The position numbers were made by a program, and so were the translations under genes. A stretch of DNA of 64,000 nucleotides from Solirubrobacter soli DSM 22325 (GTDB lineage Bacteria; Actinomycetota; Thermoleophilia; Solirubrobacterales; Solirubrobacteraceae): positions 44,454 to 108,453 of the forward strand of contig NZ_AUIK01000031.1 of NCBI RefSeq assembly GCF_000423665.1, given 5' to 3'. This document shows positions 1 to 8,721 of the stretch, piece after piece (position 1 is the stretch's first letter; every line of letters starts with the position of its first letter). Under the pieces are notes generated by a model. It saw nothing but the letters and a program-made list of their open reading frames with translations. It was not told where the DNA came from and did no database searches.

Positions 1-1
1 G

Positions 2-523
2 ACGTACAAGCTCCCGGTCGGCTCGCCGGCGGCGGATCTGGTCAACCAGCAGCTCGACGCCTTCAAGGACAACTTCGACGGCGTCTCCATGAAGTACGCC
101 AAGTCCAAGAAGCTCACGCGCTACGACGTGCTGATCATCGCCTCGATGATCGAGCGCGAGGCGCAGCTCCCGCGCGAGCGCAAACTCGTCGCGGCGGTCA
201 TCTACAACCGGCTCAAGCAGGGTATGCCGTTGGGGATCGACGCCACGACGCGTTACGAGACGAACAATTGGCAGCGCCCGATCAACCAATCCGAGCTCGA
301 CAAGCCGGGGCCGTACAACACGCGGCTCAAGCGCGGCCTGCCGCCGACGCCGATCGGCAACCCCGGCCTCGCGTCGATCAAGGCGGCCGCCGCGCCGTCC
401 AAGAAGAAGTACCTCTACTACGTTCGCAAGCCGGGCAAATCGGGCGAGCACGCGTTCTCGTCCACCGACGCGCAGTTCGAGAAGGACGTCGCGAAGTACC
501 AGGCTTCCCGCGACGGCAAATGA
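2..523 (+). CDS. mltG: Endolytic murein transglycosylase MltG, C-terminal part (5' end outside window)
   Basis: This is the last 173 codons of a YceG/MltG-family enzyme, a membrane-anchored lytic transglycosylase that cuts nascent glycan strands of peptidoglycan and so terminates their growth. The frame is open to the left edge, so the start and the membrane anchor are missing. The hallmark IIASMIEREAQ stretch is present; the glutamate at 152-154 corresponds to the family's catalytic residue. The downstream DATTRYE and GLPPTPIGNPG motifs are also typical of MltG. The stop overlaps the aroE start (ATGA), so the two are probably translationally coupled. The mltG-aroE-pilB order suggests a cell-envelope transcription unit. 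The family assignment is secure. Confidence 0.95.
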   Translation, partial: TYKLPVGSPAADLVNQQLDAFKDNFDGVSMKYAKSKKLTRYDVLIIASMIEREAQLPRERKLVAAVIYNRLKQGMPLGIDATTRYETNNWQRPINQSELDKPGPYNTRLKRGLPPTPIGNPGLASIKAAAAPSKKKYLYYVRKPGKSGEHAFSSTDAQFEKDVAKYQASRDGK

Positions 524-1314
524 TCCGCCTCGGTGTGTGCGGGTGGCCGGTGGCCCACTCGCGTTCCCCGCGGATGCAGAACGCGGCCTTGGCCCACATG
601 GGCCTCGATGACTGGCACTATCAAGCTCTGCCGTTGCCGCCGCATCTGTTCACGGAGACCGTGAAAGCCCTGCCGCCCCTGGGCTTCCGGGGCGTGAACG
701 TGACGATCCCGCACAAGGAGCAGGCGCTCGCGCTCGCGGACGAGGCGACCGAGACCGCGAGGGCGATCGGCGCGGCGAACACGCTCACGTTCAACGCCGA
801 CGGCACCGTCCACGCCGACAACACCGACGCGCCAGGCTTCCTCGCCGCGCTCAACCGCTCCGCGTACGACCGCACCGCGCTCGTCCTCGGTGCCGGCGGC
901 ACCGCCCGCGCGGTGCTCTACGCGCTCAAACAGGCGGGCGCCAAGCAGATCCACCTGTGGAACCGCACCCCCGCACGCGCGCAAGCGCTTGCCGACGAAT
1001 TCGGCGCCACGTTGGGCCACGCGCGCGCCGAGATCGTCGTCAACACGACCTCCGTCGGGCTGCGCGACCCGGAGGAGACGTTCAAGGCGCTCCCCTTGCA
1101 GGCCGATGAACTGGGTGCCGGATGCACGGTGGTGGACATGGTCTACCGGCACGGCGGCACACTTCTGCTGAACACCGCGAGAGCGAATGGGGCAGAGGTG
1201 GTCGACGGGTTGGAGATCCTGGTCGCCCAAGGCGCAGCGTCATTGGAACGCTGGACCGGCCGGACGGCTCCCGACAAGGCGATGCGGGAGGCCGTCAAAG
1301 ACATCGCCCAATGA
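520..1314 (+). CDS. aroE: Shikimate dehydrogenase
   Basis: This 264-residue protein is predicted to catalyse NADPH-dependent reduction of 3-dehydroshikimate to shikimate in the cytoplasm, a step in aromatic amino acid synthesis. The N-terminal substrate domain has GWPVAHSRSPRMQN and NVTIPHK (catalytic lysine). Next come the NTDAPGF motif and a Rossmann glycine-rich loop, LGAGGTARAV. The length matches the family. The ATG at 520 overlaps the mltG stop by four bases, and the gene's own stop overlaps the pilB start in the same way. This start gives the normal N-terminus MIRLGVCGWP; a longer reading frame upstream runs through mltG and is not used. Other shikimate genes (aroC, aroKB, aroQ) lie at 48.9-52.0 kb. 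Confidence 0.95.
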   Translation: MIRLGVCGWPVAHSRSPRMQNAALAHMGLDDWHYQALPLPPHLFTETVKALPPLGFRGVNVTIPHKEQALALADEATETARAIGAANTLTFNADGTVHADNTDAPGFLAALNRSAYDRTALVLGAGGTARAVLYALKQAGAKQIHLWNRTPARAQALADEFGATLGHARAEIVVNTTSVGLRDPEETFKALPLQADELGAGCTVVDMVYRHGGTLLLNTARANGAEVVDGLEILVAQGAASLERWTGRTAPDKAMREAVKDIAQ

Positions 1315-3113
1315 GCTCGACCTTCGACACCGCTACCAGGCCCAGACGGGGCAACGGCATTACCACGCCTTCCCGGCGTGGCGGTTCAGGACGCGTGCTC
1401 ACGGATGTCCTCGTCGACCTCGGTTTCGTCGACCGCGGGACGATGGACATCGCGCTGGACCGCGCGACGCAGAGCGGCGGCGCGCCCGAACGCATCCTGG
1501 TCAACGACGGGACGCTGACCGACGACCAGCTCGCCCGCGCGGTCGCCGAACGCTTCGGCCTCGACCACGTCGACCTCAAGCTCTACCGCGTCGACCCGGA
1601 CGCCGCCAAGCTGGTCGCACCCGCCGCGGTGCGCCGCTACCAGGCCGTCCCGGTCTCCTTCGTGGGCGACCGCACGCTGCTGGTGGCGATGGTCGACCCG
1701 GCGAACGTGCTCGCGATCGACGACATCGCGGTCATGACCGGTTACGAGGTCCGCCCCGCGGTCTCCTCGCTGGCCGACGTCGAGTGGCTGCTGACGCGGT
1801 TGGAGGACCCGAACTTCGGCGTCGGCGCGACCGCACCAGAGGACTTCGAGGACGACCCCGAGGCCGATCAGTCCCCGGCGGCGGCCGAGCGCCCGCCCGC
1901 GCCGCTGTACGACATCCGCGAGAACGCGCCGATCAACTTCGGCGCCGGCGGCGAGGACGCGAGCGTCATCCAGCTCGTGCACCGGGTGATCAAGGAGGCC
2001 GTCGAGCGCGGCGCGTCCGACATCCACTTCGAGCCCCAGGAGGAGGAGATGCGGGTCCGCTACCGCATCGACGGCGTCCTCCAGGAGGCCGCGACCGTGC
2101 CGGTGAGCGCCATCCCGGCGGTCATCTCCCGCATCAAGATCCTCTCCGACCTCGACATCGCCGAGCGCCGCATCCCGCAGGACGGCCGCATCTCGCTCGA
2201 GGTCGACGGCAAGCCGATCGACCTGCGCGTCGCGACCCTGCCGGCGTCGCACGGCGAGAAGGTCGTCATGCGCATCCTGGACCAGAGCAAGGTCATGATC
2301 CAGCTCGAGCAGCTGGGCATGCTCCCGCAGGCGCTCGAGCGCTTCTCGAAGGCGTTCGGGCAGGCGCACGGCGCCGTGCTCGTGACCGGCCCGACGGGCT
2401 CCGGCAAGTCCACCAGCCTGTATGGCGCCCTCAACCAGCTCAACACGATCGAGAAGCACATCATCACGATCGAGGACCCGGTCGAGTACCAGCTCGAGGG
2501 CATCACGCAGGTCCAGGTCAACAACAAGGCGGGCCTGACGTTCGCCTCCGGCCTGCGCTCGATGATGCGCGCCGACCCCGACATCATCATGGTCGGCGAG
2601 ATCCGCGACCGTGAGACGGCCCAGATCGCGATCGAGGCCGCCCTCACCGGCCACCTCGTGCTCTCCACGCTGCACACCAACGACGCGCCGGGCGCGATCA
2701 CGCGTCTGATCGAGATGGGCGTGGAGCCGTTCCTGGTGGGAAGCGCGGTCGACTGCGTGGTCGCCCAGCGCCTGGCCCGCCTGCTGTGCGAGGAGTGCAA
2801 GCGCCGCACGACGATCACGTCCGAGGTCATGCGCGCCAACGGCTTCAACGTCGGCCTCGACCTCGAGGCCTACGAGCCCGTCGGGTGCGCGCGCTGCGGC
2901 GGCTCGGGCTACAAGGGCCGGATCGGCCTGTACGAGGTGATGTGGGTCAGTGACGCGATCCGCTCGCTCGCCGTCTCCCGCGAGCCCGCCGAGACGATCA
3001 TGCACGCCGCGGTGCACGAGGGCATGATGCGCCTGCGCGAGGACGGTCTGGAGAAGGTCCGCCGCGGCCTGACCTCGATCGCCGAGATCGCCCGCGTGGC
3101 GGGTACGCGCTAG
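1311..3113 (+). CDS. pilB: Type IV pilus extension ATPase PilB
   Basis: This 600-residue hexameric motor ATPase powers pilus extension at the inner face of the membrane. The N-terminal region (about residues 25-145) resembles a T2SSE_N/MshEN module, including LVDLGFVDRGTMDIAL and a second half-repeat ILVNDGTLTDDQLA. MshEN modules can bind c-di-GMP in some PilB/MshE proteins. The ATPase core has Walker A GPTGSGKS at residues 360-367, Asp and His boxes, and a Walker B segment DIIMVGEIRD. Cys493, Cys496, Cys526 and Cys529 form the zinc-binding tetracysteine motif typical of PilB/GspE and absent from PilT. The ATG at 1311 overlaps the aroE stop (ATGA). pilT and pilC follow. Confidence 0.96.
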   Translation: MSSTFDTATRPRRGNGITTPSRRGGSGRVLTDVLVDLGFVDRGTMDIALDRATQSGGAPERILVNDGTLTDDQLARAVAERFGLDHVDLKLYRVDPDAAKLVAPAAVRRYQAVPVSFVGDRTLLVAMVDPANVLAIDDIAVMTGYEVRPAVSSLADVEWLLTRLEDPNFGVGATAPEDFEDDPEADQSPAAAERPPAPLYDIRENAPINFGAGGEDASVIQLVHRVIKEAVERGASDIHFEPQEEEMRVRYRIDGVLQEAATVPVSAIPAVISRIKILSDLDIAERRIPQDGRISLEVDGKPIDLRVATLPASHGEKVVMRILDQSKVMIQLEQLGMLPQALERFSKAFGQAHGAVLVTGPTGSGKSTSLYGALNQLNTIEKHIITIEDPVEYQLEGITQVQVNNKAGLTFASGLRSMMRADPDIIMVGEIRDRETAQIAIEAALTGHLVLSTLHTNDAPGAITRLIEMGVEPFLVGSAVDCVVAQRLARLLCEECKRRTTITSEVMRANGFNVGLDLEAYEPVGCARCGGSGYKGRIGLYEVMWVSDAIRSLAVSREPAETIMHAAVHEGMMRLREDGLEKVRRGLTSIAEIARVAGTR

Positions 3114-3127
3114 GGCCTGCGCCCCAC

Positions 3128-3155
3128 TACAGATCGGCGTCCCGGATGCCGATGT
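3128..3155 (+). promoter_or_regulatory. Weak sigma-28/WhiG-like promoter candidate before pilT
   Basis: TACA at 3128-3131, then exactly 16 nt, then GCCGATGT at 3148-3155, ending 10 nt before the pilT ATG. The -10-like box is good but the -35 is off consensus. The spacing equals that of the six stronger sites in the right half of the window, which is the main reason to list it. Confidence 0.35.
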
Positions 3156-3165
3156 AGGTGGTGGC

Positions 3166-4275
3166 ATGAACTTCGACTTCGCGGACATCCTGCTCAAGGT
3201 CGTCGAGCACAAGGCTTCCGACCTCCACATCACATCGGGTGCCCCGCCCACGATTCGCGTCCGCGGCTCGCTGGTCCCGCTCGAGGGCTACCCCAACATG
3301 ACTCCGACGGACACGCGCGAGATCATCTACGCGATCCTGAGCTCGTCCCAGCGCCAGACGCTCGAGACCGACTGGCAGCTCGACTTCGCCTACTCGGTGC
3401 CGGGTGTGGGTCGCTTCCGCGTCAACACGTTCTTCCAGCGCGGCACGCTCGGCGCCGCGTTCCGCCTGATCCCCTCGGCGACGGTGCCGATCGAGGCGCT
3501 CGGCCTCCCGCCCGTCGTGCGCGAGTTCGCCAAGAAGCCGCGCGGGATCGTGCTCGTGACCGGGCCGACCGGCTCGGGCAAGTCGACCTCGCTCGCCTCG
3601 CTGATCAACGAGATCAACGAGACCCGCGACGACCACATCCTCACGATCGAGGACCCGATCGAGTTCCTGCACAAGCACAAGCGCTGCATCGTCAACCAGC
3701 GCGAGATCGGGCAGGACGCGCCGTCCTTCGCCCTCGGCCTGAAGGCCGCGCTGCGCCAGGACCCCGACGTGATCCTCGTCGGCGAGATGCGCGACATGGA
3801 GACGATCGGCACGGCCCTGACCGCGGCCGAGACCGGCCACCTCGTCTTCGCGACGCTCCACACGCAGGACGCGCCGCAGACCGTGGACCGCATCATCGAC
3901 GTCTTCCCGCCCGAGCAGCAGGGCCAGGTCCGCGCGCAGCTCGCGATCGGCCTCCAGGGCATCGTCACCCAGACGCTGCTGCCGACCGCCGACGGTCAGG
4001 GCCGCTGCGTCGCCGCCGAGGTGCTCGTCCCGACCCCGGGCGTCCGCAACCTCATCCGCGAGGGCAAGACGCACCAGATCTACTCGCTCATCCAGACCGG
4101 CGGGGAGCAGGGCATGCAGACGATGGACTCCTCGCTCGCCGGCCTGGTCCGCGCGGGCAAGATCACGATGGCCGTCGCCGAGTCGCGCTCGTCGCAGCCG
4201 GCCGAGATGCGGCGCCTCGTGCAGGGCATCAGCTCCAGCGGCGCCGGCGCCCCGCCGAGCATGGTGGGTGCCTGA
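3166..4275 (+). CDS. pilT: Type IV pilus twitching motility/retraction ATPase PilT
   Basis: This 369-residue hexameric ATPase drives pilus retraction by pilin depolymerisation. It has an N-terminal PAS-like PilT domain beginning MNFDFADIL, then Walker A GPTGSGKS at residues 133-140 and the Asp box ILTIEDPIEF. The Walker B region is DVILVGEMRD, followed by the His box. The C-terminal VRNLIREGKTHQIYSLIQ segment corresponds to the AIRNLIRE motif essential for retraction in PilT. There is no tetracysteine motif, which separates it from PilB. A 52-bp gap after pilB holds a weak promoter-like site. The stop overlaps the pilC start (TGATG). Confidence 0.96.
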   Translation: MNFDFADILLKVVEHKASDLHITSGAPPTIRVRGSLVPLEGYPNMTPTDTREIIYAILSSSQRQTLETDWQLDFAYSVPGVGRFRVNTFFQRGTLGAAFRLIPSATVPIEALGLPPVVREFAKKPRGIVLVTGPTGSGKSTSLASLINEINETRDDHILTIEDPIEFLHKHKRCIVNQREIGQDAPSFALGLKAALRQDPDVILVGEMRDMETIGTALTAAETGHLVFATLHTQDAPQTVDRIIDVFPPEQQGQVRAQLAIGLQGIVTQTLLPTADGQGRCVAAEVLVPTPGVRNLIREGKTHQIYSLIQTGGEQGMQTMDSSLAGLVRAGKITMAVAESRSSQPAEMRRLVQGISSSGAGAPPSMVGA

Positions 4276-5486
4276 TGGGCGCCGCGGTCTACACCTACAA
4301 GGCCGTCGACGGGATGGGTGTCCCGTCGAAGGGTCAGGTCAGCGGCGCGTCCAAGGACGCCGTCACCGAGGTACTGCGCGCCCAGGGCCTGAAGGTCATG
4401 GAGCTGCAGGAGAAGAAGTCGGTCTTCCAGTCCGACCTCTCCTTCGGCCGCATCAAGGCCGCCGAGCTGACGGTCATGACCCGCCAGCTGGCGACCATGA
4501 TCACCTCCGGCATGACCCTCCTGCGCGCGTTCTACGTGCTCGAGGACCAGCTCGAGAACAAGAAGCTCAAGGACACCGTCGGCGCCGTCCGCGAGGACAT
4601 CGAGTCCGGCCTGGCCTTCTCCGACGCGCTCGCCAAGCACCCCAAGGTCTTCACGCCGCTGTACGTCGCCATGGTGCGCGCCGGCGAGACCGGCGGCGTG
4701 CTCGAGGCGTCCCTGGACCGGATCTCCGACCAGCTCGAGAAGGACGACGAGCTGCGCCGCCAGGTCAAGGGCGCCATGGCCTACCCGATCGTGGTGCTGA
4801 CCTTCGCGCTCTGCGTGCTGATCGGCCTGATCGCGTTCATCGTCCCCGTGTTCGTGAAGGTCTTCGCCGACTTCGGCGGCGACCTCCCGATGATCACCAA
4901 GATGACGGTCAAGGCCTCCAACGTCGTCACCGGCCAGTGGTACCTGCTCGTCATCGCCGCGATCGCCGGGCCGATCGGCTTCAAGAAGTGGCGCAAGTCC
5001 GCCGGCGGCCGCAAGCAGTGGGACCACGTCCGGCTCAAGTTCCCCTTCAAGATCGGCGTCACGGTCCAGAAGATCGCGCTCGCCCGCTGGTCGCGCACCT
5101 TCGCCGCGCTCTACTCCGCCGGCGTGCCGATCATGGCGGCGATCGAGATCACCGGCCAGACCTCCGGCAACTGGGTCGTCGAGAAGGCCATGGCCGACGT
5201 CATCGAGTCCGTCAAGGCCGGCGGCTCGATCGCGGACCCGCTCAAGGAAGCACCGATCTTCCCCTCGATGGTCGCCCAGATGATCGCCGTGGGTGAGGAG
5301 ACGGGCAACCTCGACGCGATGCTCAGCAAGGTCGCCGACTTCTACGAGGCCGAGGTCGCCGCCGCCGTCAAGGCGCTCACCTCGATCCTCGAGCCGGTCA
5401 TGATCATCCTCGTCGGCGGCATCGTCGGCTTCATCGTCATCGCGATGTACATGCCGATGTTCAAGGTGTACGACGCGATCAAGTGA
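4275..5486 (+). CDS. pilC: Type IV pilus inner-membrane platform protein PilC
   Basis: This 403-residue polytopic protein forms the platform that couples the PilB and PilT motors to the growing pilus. It contains two T2SSF domains (roughly residues 70-195 and 270-395). Each begins with a family motif of the form MTRQLATMITSGMTLL or ARWSRTFAALYSAGVPI and ends in hydrophobic membrane segments; the last is near residues 370-397. The start overlaps the pilT stop by one base, showing tight coupling. It ends the left T4P block; the pilin and pilM-pilO genes lie about 33 kb away. The assignment is secure. Confidence 0.96.
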   Translation: MGAAVYTYKAVDGMGVPSKGQVSGASKDAVTEVLRAQGLKVMELQEKKSVFQSDLSFGRIKAAELTVMTRQLATMITSGMTLLRAFYVLEDQLENKKLKDTVGAVREDIESGLAFSDALAKHPKVFTPLYVAMVRAGETGGVLEASLDRISDQLEKDDELRRQVKGAMAYPIVVLTFALCVLIGLIAFIVPVFVKVFADFGGDLPMITKMTVKASNVVTGQWYLLVIAAIAGPIGFKKWRKSAGGRKQWDHVRLKFPFKIGVTVQKIALARWSRTFAALYSAGVPIMAAIEITGQTSGNWVVEKAMADVIESVKAGGSIADPLKEAPIFPSMVAQMIAVGEETGNLDAMLSKVADFYEAEVAAAVKALTSILEPVMIILVGGIVGFIVIAMYMPMFKVYDAIK

Positions 5487-5525
5487 TTGCGTGAGGCGGT
5501 CGCGCGGGCGGATACTCGCGGCATC

Positions 5526-6296
5526 ATGCGCCGCTGCCTCCCGCTCGCCGCCGTCACGATGCTGTGTGCGCTTCCCGCGCCCGCGCTCGCCAACCCGTCC
5601 TTCACGCTGCAAGTGGCTGCCGAGGGCGTGCCGGGGAACCTTCCGTCGAAGGTCACGCACCAGCTGTCGATCACCGCGGGGGCGACACCCGAGGTTGTCC
5701 GCATCCAGACGCTCGGCGCGCCGGCGGTCTCCGGCGCGACGGTGAACGAGGCGACGGCCGTCAGCGTCTCCATCTCCCGCTGTCCCGGTCGCTGGATGCG
5801 CATGCACGACGCGCTCGGCGAGACCGTCTTCAGCACCACGACGATCACGGTCGCGGCGGGAGCCACGGCGCTGGTGCAGTCGGCGCGCTCCTTCAAGGCG
5901 CCGCCATGGGCGGCGGACACGCTCGACGCGACGTGGTCGATCACGCCCGCCCAGGGCACGGCGTTCGACCTCGTCTCCACCGCACCCGCCTATCAGGGCG
6001 CGCTGGGCGTCCAGCTCGGCTTCGGCGTGGTGCGCACCTCGGCGCGGGTGTACGCCGTCTCGGGCACGGCCGCGAGCGACGTGAACTCGGGCCGGGTGCA
6101 ACTGTGGGGCTACGCCCCGCGGACCAAGCGCGCGAAGCTGCTGGCCGTCGCGCGCGTGCGTGGTGGGGCTTGGAGCATCCCGGCGCTGCAGCTGCGCAAG
6201 GCCGGCCGCTGGGAGCTCTATGCGCGCTACCGCAGCACGACCAAGACGTACGCCGACGACGCGTCGGAGTGCGGCACGATGGTCAGCGTCAGGTGA
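5526..6296 (+). CDS. Secreted protein of unknown function
   Basis: This 256-residue protein begins with a clear signal peptide: a charged MRRC start, a hydrophobic stretch and an A-x-A-like cleavage region near PALANP. The ATG at 5526 is preferred over an in-frame GTG at 5487 because it places the signal peptide at the N-terminus and a TANNNT-like box (GATACT) lies 9 nt upstream. The mature part is Thr/Ala-rich with alternating hydrophobic residues, suggesting beta structure. It has two cysteines (in SRCPGR and SECGTM) that could form a disulfide. No known domain is recognised. It follows pilC by 39 bp and could be co-transcribed with it. It converges with, and overlaps by 8 bp, the next gene. 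Confidence 0.75.
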   Translation: MRRCLPLAAVTMLCALPAPALANPSFTLQVAAEGVPGNLPSKVTHQLSITAGATPEVVRIQTLGAPAVSGATVNEATAVSVSISRCPGRWMRMHDALGETVFSTTTITVAAGATALVQSARSFKAPPWAADTLDATWSITPAQGTAFDLVSTAPAYQGALGVQLGFGVVRTSARVYAVSGTAASDVNSGRVQLWGYAPRTKRAKLLAVARVRGGAWSIPALQLRKAGRWELYARYRSTTKTYADDASECGTMVSVR

Positions 6297-6723
6297 GCGT
6301 GACCGGTGGGGCGGAGGCGAGCTTCTGCCACGCGATCACCGACTCGATCGAATAGAGGTGGCGCTCCGATCGAAGGATCGGGGTGTCGCCGTAGCCGACC
6401 TCGCAGCGCACCGTGACCGGGCGCGGCAGCGGGGTCGGTTCGCGCTGGGTCTCGTAGTGGTCGCGCAGGTAGAGCGGGTCGAGTGAGACGTCGTGCTCGA
6501 TCGTCGCGCCCGGCTCGAGCGGGCGCGTCGTCGGGATCTCGACGCCGTAATAGTCGACCTCCGGATCCGGCGGGTTGACGCCGAACAGGACGAGCAGGCC
6601 GGCGTCGTCGCGGATCAGGTACGGCATCCGCTCGCCGTCGAGGACGTGCACGGTCGCGTCGCCGTCGTTCTCGACCCGGACGCGCACCTGGGCCGCGCCG
6701 GTCGCCGTGCAGGTGACGTTCAC
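6289..6723 (-). CDS. Hypothetical protein, beta-rich
   Basis: A 144-residue protein with no signal peptide and no recognised family. The composition and segments such as VRVRVENDGDATVHVLDG and a later PGATIEHDVSLDPLYL suggest an immunoglobulin-like or CARDB-type beta sandwich, as found in proteins that describe forces between extracellular domains; this is only an impression. It overlaps the upstream metallopeptidase-like gene by 4 bases (stop/start), on the same strand, so the pair is probably a two-gene operon. It could therefore be a partner or immunity protein of that toxin-like protein, which is unproven. Confidence 0.65.
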   Translation of the reverse strand: MNVTCTATGAAQVRVRVENDGDATVHVLDGERMPYLIRDDAGLLVLFGVNPPDPEVDYYGVEIPTTRPLEPGATIEHDVSLDPLYLRDHYETQREPTPLPRPVTVRCEVGYGDTPILRSERHLYSIESVIAWQKLASAPPVTLT

Positions 6724-7622
6724 TTGATCTTGATCCCGTGACCGAAGCGGACGTCGGTCATGCCGTGCTCGGCGCGCAGCTTGTTCTCGGTGAAGCCCGA
6801 GCCGGTGGCGATCGTCGCCTCCTCCTCGGCGTTGCCCCAGGCGGCGCTGGAGCCGGCCTTGTTGCGCTGGTTGCGCCCGGCGGCGTTGTGTTCGGCGTGG
6901 ATGAGCTCATGGCCGAGGATCAGCCACACGGGCGAGGGGATCTCCTTGCCGTCCTTGTCGAACGCGACGACGGCGTCGTCCTTGAGGTCGGCGTCGATGC
7001 GGATCGTCGTCGAGCCGCCCGCGCCGGCGCTGCCGTCCGGGTTCTCGACCGCGCCCGCACCGCGCGTGGCCTGGGCGATCTTCTTCAAGGACGTCGGGCC
7101 GACGGTCACGACCTGGCTGCCGTTCACCAGCCCGGCGACCATGGCGCGGCCGCCCGGCTGCGAGAGCAGCTTGCCGAAGCAGACGAGCATCTTGGCCTGG
7201 AAACCGGCGTGGTCGCCGCCCGCGTCGTCCTTCTCGGTGATCTTGACGTTGCCGCTGCCGTCCTTGAGCTTGTTCCAGACGGCTTGAAGGGCCGCGAACT
7301 CGGTCTCGGTGATCTGCTCGCCGGTGACGTCCGCGAACGACTGCGTCGTCGAGTCCGGGACGATCCAGTACTCGCCGAACTCCGTGCTCACGCCGCGTCC
7401 GGGCGGCGACGCGGTCGCCACGTCGTCCTCGCGGGCGAGGGTGCGCAGGGAACGGGCCAGCGCGGCGTTCCCGCCCGTCTGGGCGGAGAGCGCGCGGGCG
7501 CGCTCGGTCTTGGTCATCCGAGCCAGGGCGGCATTCGCAGGCGCGGGCGGCGACGCTTCGACGGCCACCTCCGGCTCGGTCGCCGATGTCGGGTCGAGCT
7601 CGCGCTCGTGACGGCGCTCCAC
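6720..7622 (-). CDS. eCIS-cargo-like putative metallopeptidase (HELIH)
   Basis: A 300-residue protein. Residues 35-64 carry a degenerate version of the LQRxAGNxAV segment (QTGGNAALARSLRTLAR), which in actinobacteria marks proteins linked to extracellular contractile injection systems. Near the C-terminus a zinc-peptidase motif HELIH lies at residues 238-242, directly followed by AEH, with an acidic cluster (Glu266-Glu268) downstream that could supply the third ligand. This pattern resembles NleD-like (M91) peptidases. There is no signal peptide, as expected for cargo not exported by Sec. The next gene on the strand overlaps by 4 bases. No eCIS structural genes lie in the window, so the delivery route is inference. 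Confidence 0.7.
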   Translation of the reverse strand: MERRHERELDPTSATEPEVAVEASPPAPANAALARMTKTERARALSAQTGGNAALARSLRTLAREDDVATASPPGRGVSTEFGEYWIVPDSTTQSFADVTGEQITETEFAALQAVWNKLKDGSGNVKITEKDDAGGDHAGFQAKMLVCFGKLLSQPGGRAMVAGLVNGSQVVTVGPTSLKKIAQATRGAGAVENPDGSAGAGGSTTIRIDADLKDDAVVAFDKDGKEIPSPVWLILGHELIHAEHNAAGRNQRNKAGSSAAWGNAEEEATIATGSGFTENKLRAEHGMTDVRFGHGIKIK

Positions 7623-7692
7623 GTGCCGAACCTACCTGAAACGCTCGGGTGCGCGTCTAGGGCACACCCGATTGTGCGCGGCCGGACATGCG

Positions 7693-8694
7693 ATGAGCAT
7701 GTCGGCCATGACCCGCACGACGATTCCCGTGCTGGCGGTGTCGGCAGCGCTGCTGCTCACCCCCGGCGCAGCGCAGGCTACCTGTGGCGTGCCCTCCGCC
7801 AAGGCCGACTTCGAGAACGCGGAGGTTCAGGTCTTCTCGCATGGGGATGACCTCTCGGCGTCTCACTACGCGTGCCTGCGCGCGACCGGCAAGCGCCGGC
7901 TGTACGGCTCGGACTCGAGCGGCGAGGGCTCCTCGAAGACGATCCTGCTGGGCGTGTCCGGCCGGTGGTTGTGGAGCCAGGGCCAGGACTACGACCCGGA
8001 CTCGGACGCCACCTCCATCCGGGACTACCTGCTCGACCTCCGGACCGGGAAGCAGGTGTCGGTGAGCGCCGTCGAGTCACTCGCGCTGCCGGGTGCGCTG
8101 GTCGCCACGGACAACGGCGTCGTCGCGCGCTTCACCGACGGCCGCAAGGTCCAGCTCAGCACTGACCAGACCGCCGCCGGCCTGGCCGTGCGCGGGTCAC
8201 GTGTGTACTGGCGCACGGGCGACGTGGCGCACACGGCGTTGCTCGACCTACCGAAGGGCGATCCCATGCGCACAGGTCCCAAGGCGACGACGATCGGGCG
8301 GTGCAAGCCGCGCAAGGGCGCGCGGCTGCTGCTCTGGTCGGCGCGCGCGAAGCTCGTCCTCACGACCCAGGGCGGAAAGACCTGGGCGTGTCGTGCCAGG
8401 ACAACGCGTGCCGTCGGAACGGTCACCGATCTGCAGGTCGTGTCCGACCGCAAGCTCGCCTATGTGCGCGACGGGATGGTCGGCACGTTCGACACGGCCA
8501 CGGGGAAGCGCTCAGAGGTCGCGGGAACCGCCTACGCCGCGACCGCCGACCGGCTCCTCGTGATCGCGGCGGACGGGCTGCACAGCCCCGTCGACCAGCT
8601 CGCGGCCACGCCGGCGACCGAGCCCGCGCTGGCCGGGAACGTCGCCTATTGGCTCGACGGCGCGGGGGCGCCACAGATGAAGCTCCTCGGGTGA
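7693..8694 (+). CDS. Secreted protein, possibly beta-propeller-like, unknown function
   Basis: About 333 residues with an N-terminal signal peptide (charged MTRTT segment, hydrophobic core, then AQATCG). Three in-frame ATGs (7693, 7699, 7708) are possible and the first is used here. The mature part has repeating short strands and WSQGQDYDPDSDA, VYWRTGDVAHTALLDL and VAYWLDGAGAPQMKLL segments, reminiscent of low-similarity beta-propeller repeats. Cysteines (ATCG, ACLR, GRCK, WACR) are paired in number. No enzyme motif is seen. The gene diverges from the putative metallopeptidase gene; the 70 bp between them must hold both promoters. Confidence 0.7.
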   Translation: MSMSAMTRTTIPVLAVSAALLLTPGAAQATCGVPSAKADFENAEVQVFSHGDDLSASHYACLRATGKRRLYGSDSSGEGSSKTILLGVSGRWLWSQGQDYDPDSDATSIRDYLLDLRTGKQVSVSAVESLALPGALVATDNGVVARFTDGRKVQLSTDQTAAGLAVRGSRVYWRTGDVAHTALLDLPKGDPMRTGPKATTIGRCKPRKGARLLLWSARAKLVLTTQGGKTWACRARTTRAVGTVTDLQVVSDRKLAYVRDGMVGTFDTATGKRSEVAGTAYAATADRLLVIAADGLHSPVDQLAATPATEPALAGNVAYWLDGAGAPQMKLLG

Positions 8695-8721
8695 CGCCTC
8701 GCGGGGCGTTAGGGTCGAGAT

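Noticed and set aside
1386..6101. Very long minus-strand open frames opposite pilB, pilT and pilC (up to 670 codons)
   Set aside because: They are Arg/Ala/Gly-rich or Asp/Leu/Val-rich shadows of high-G+C codon use; the plus-strand proteins show clear family motifs.
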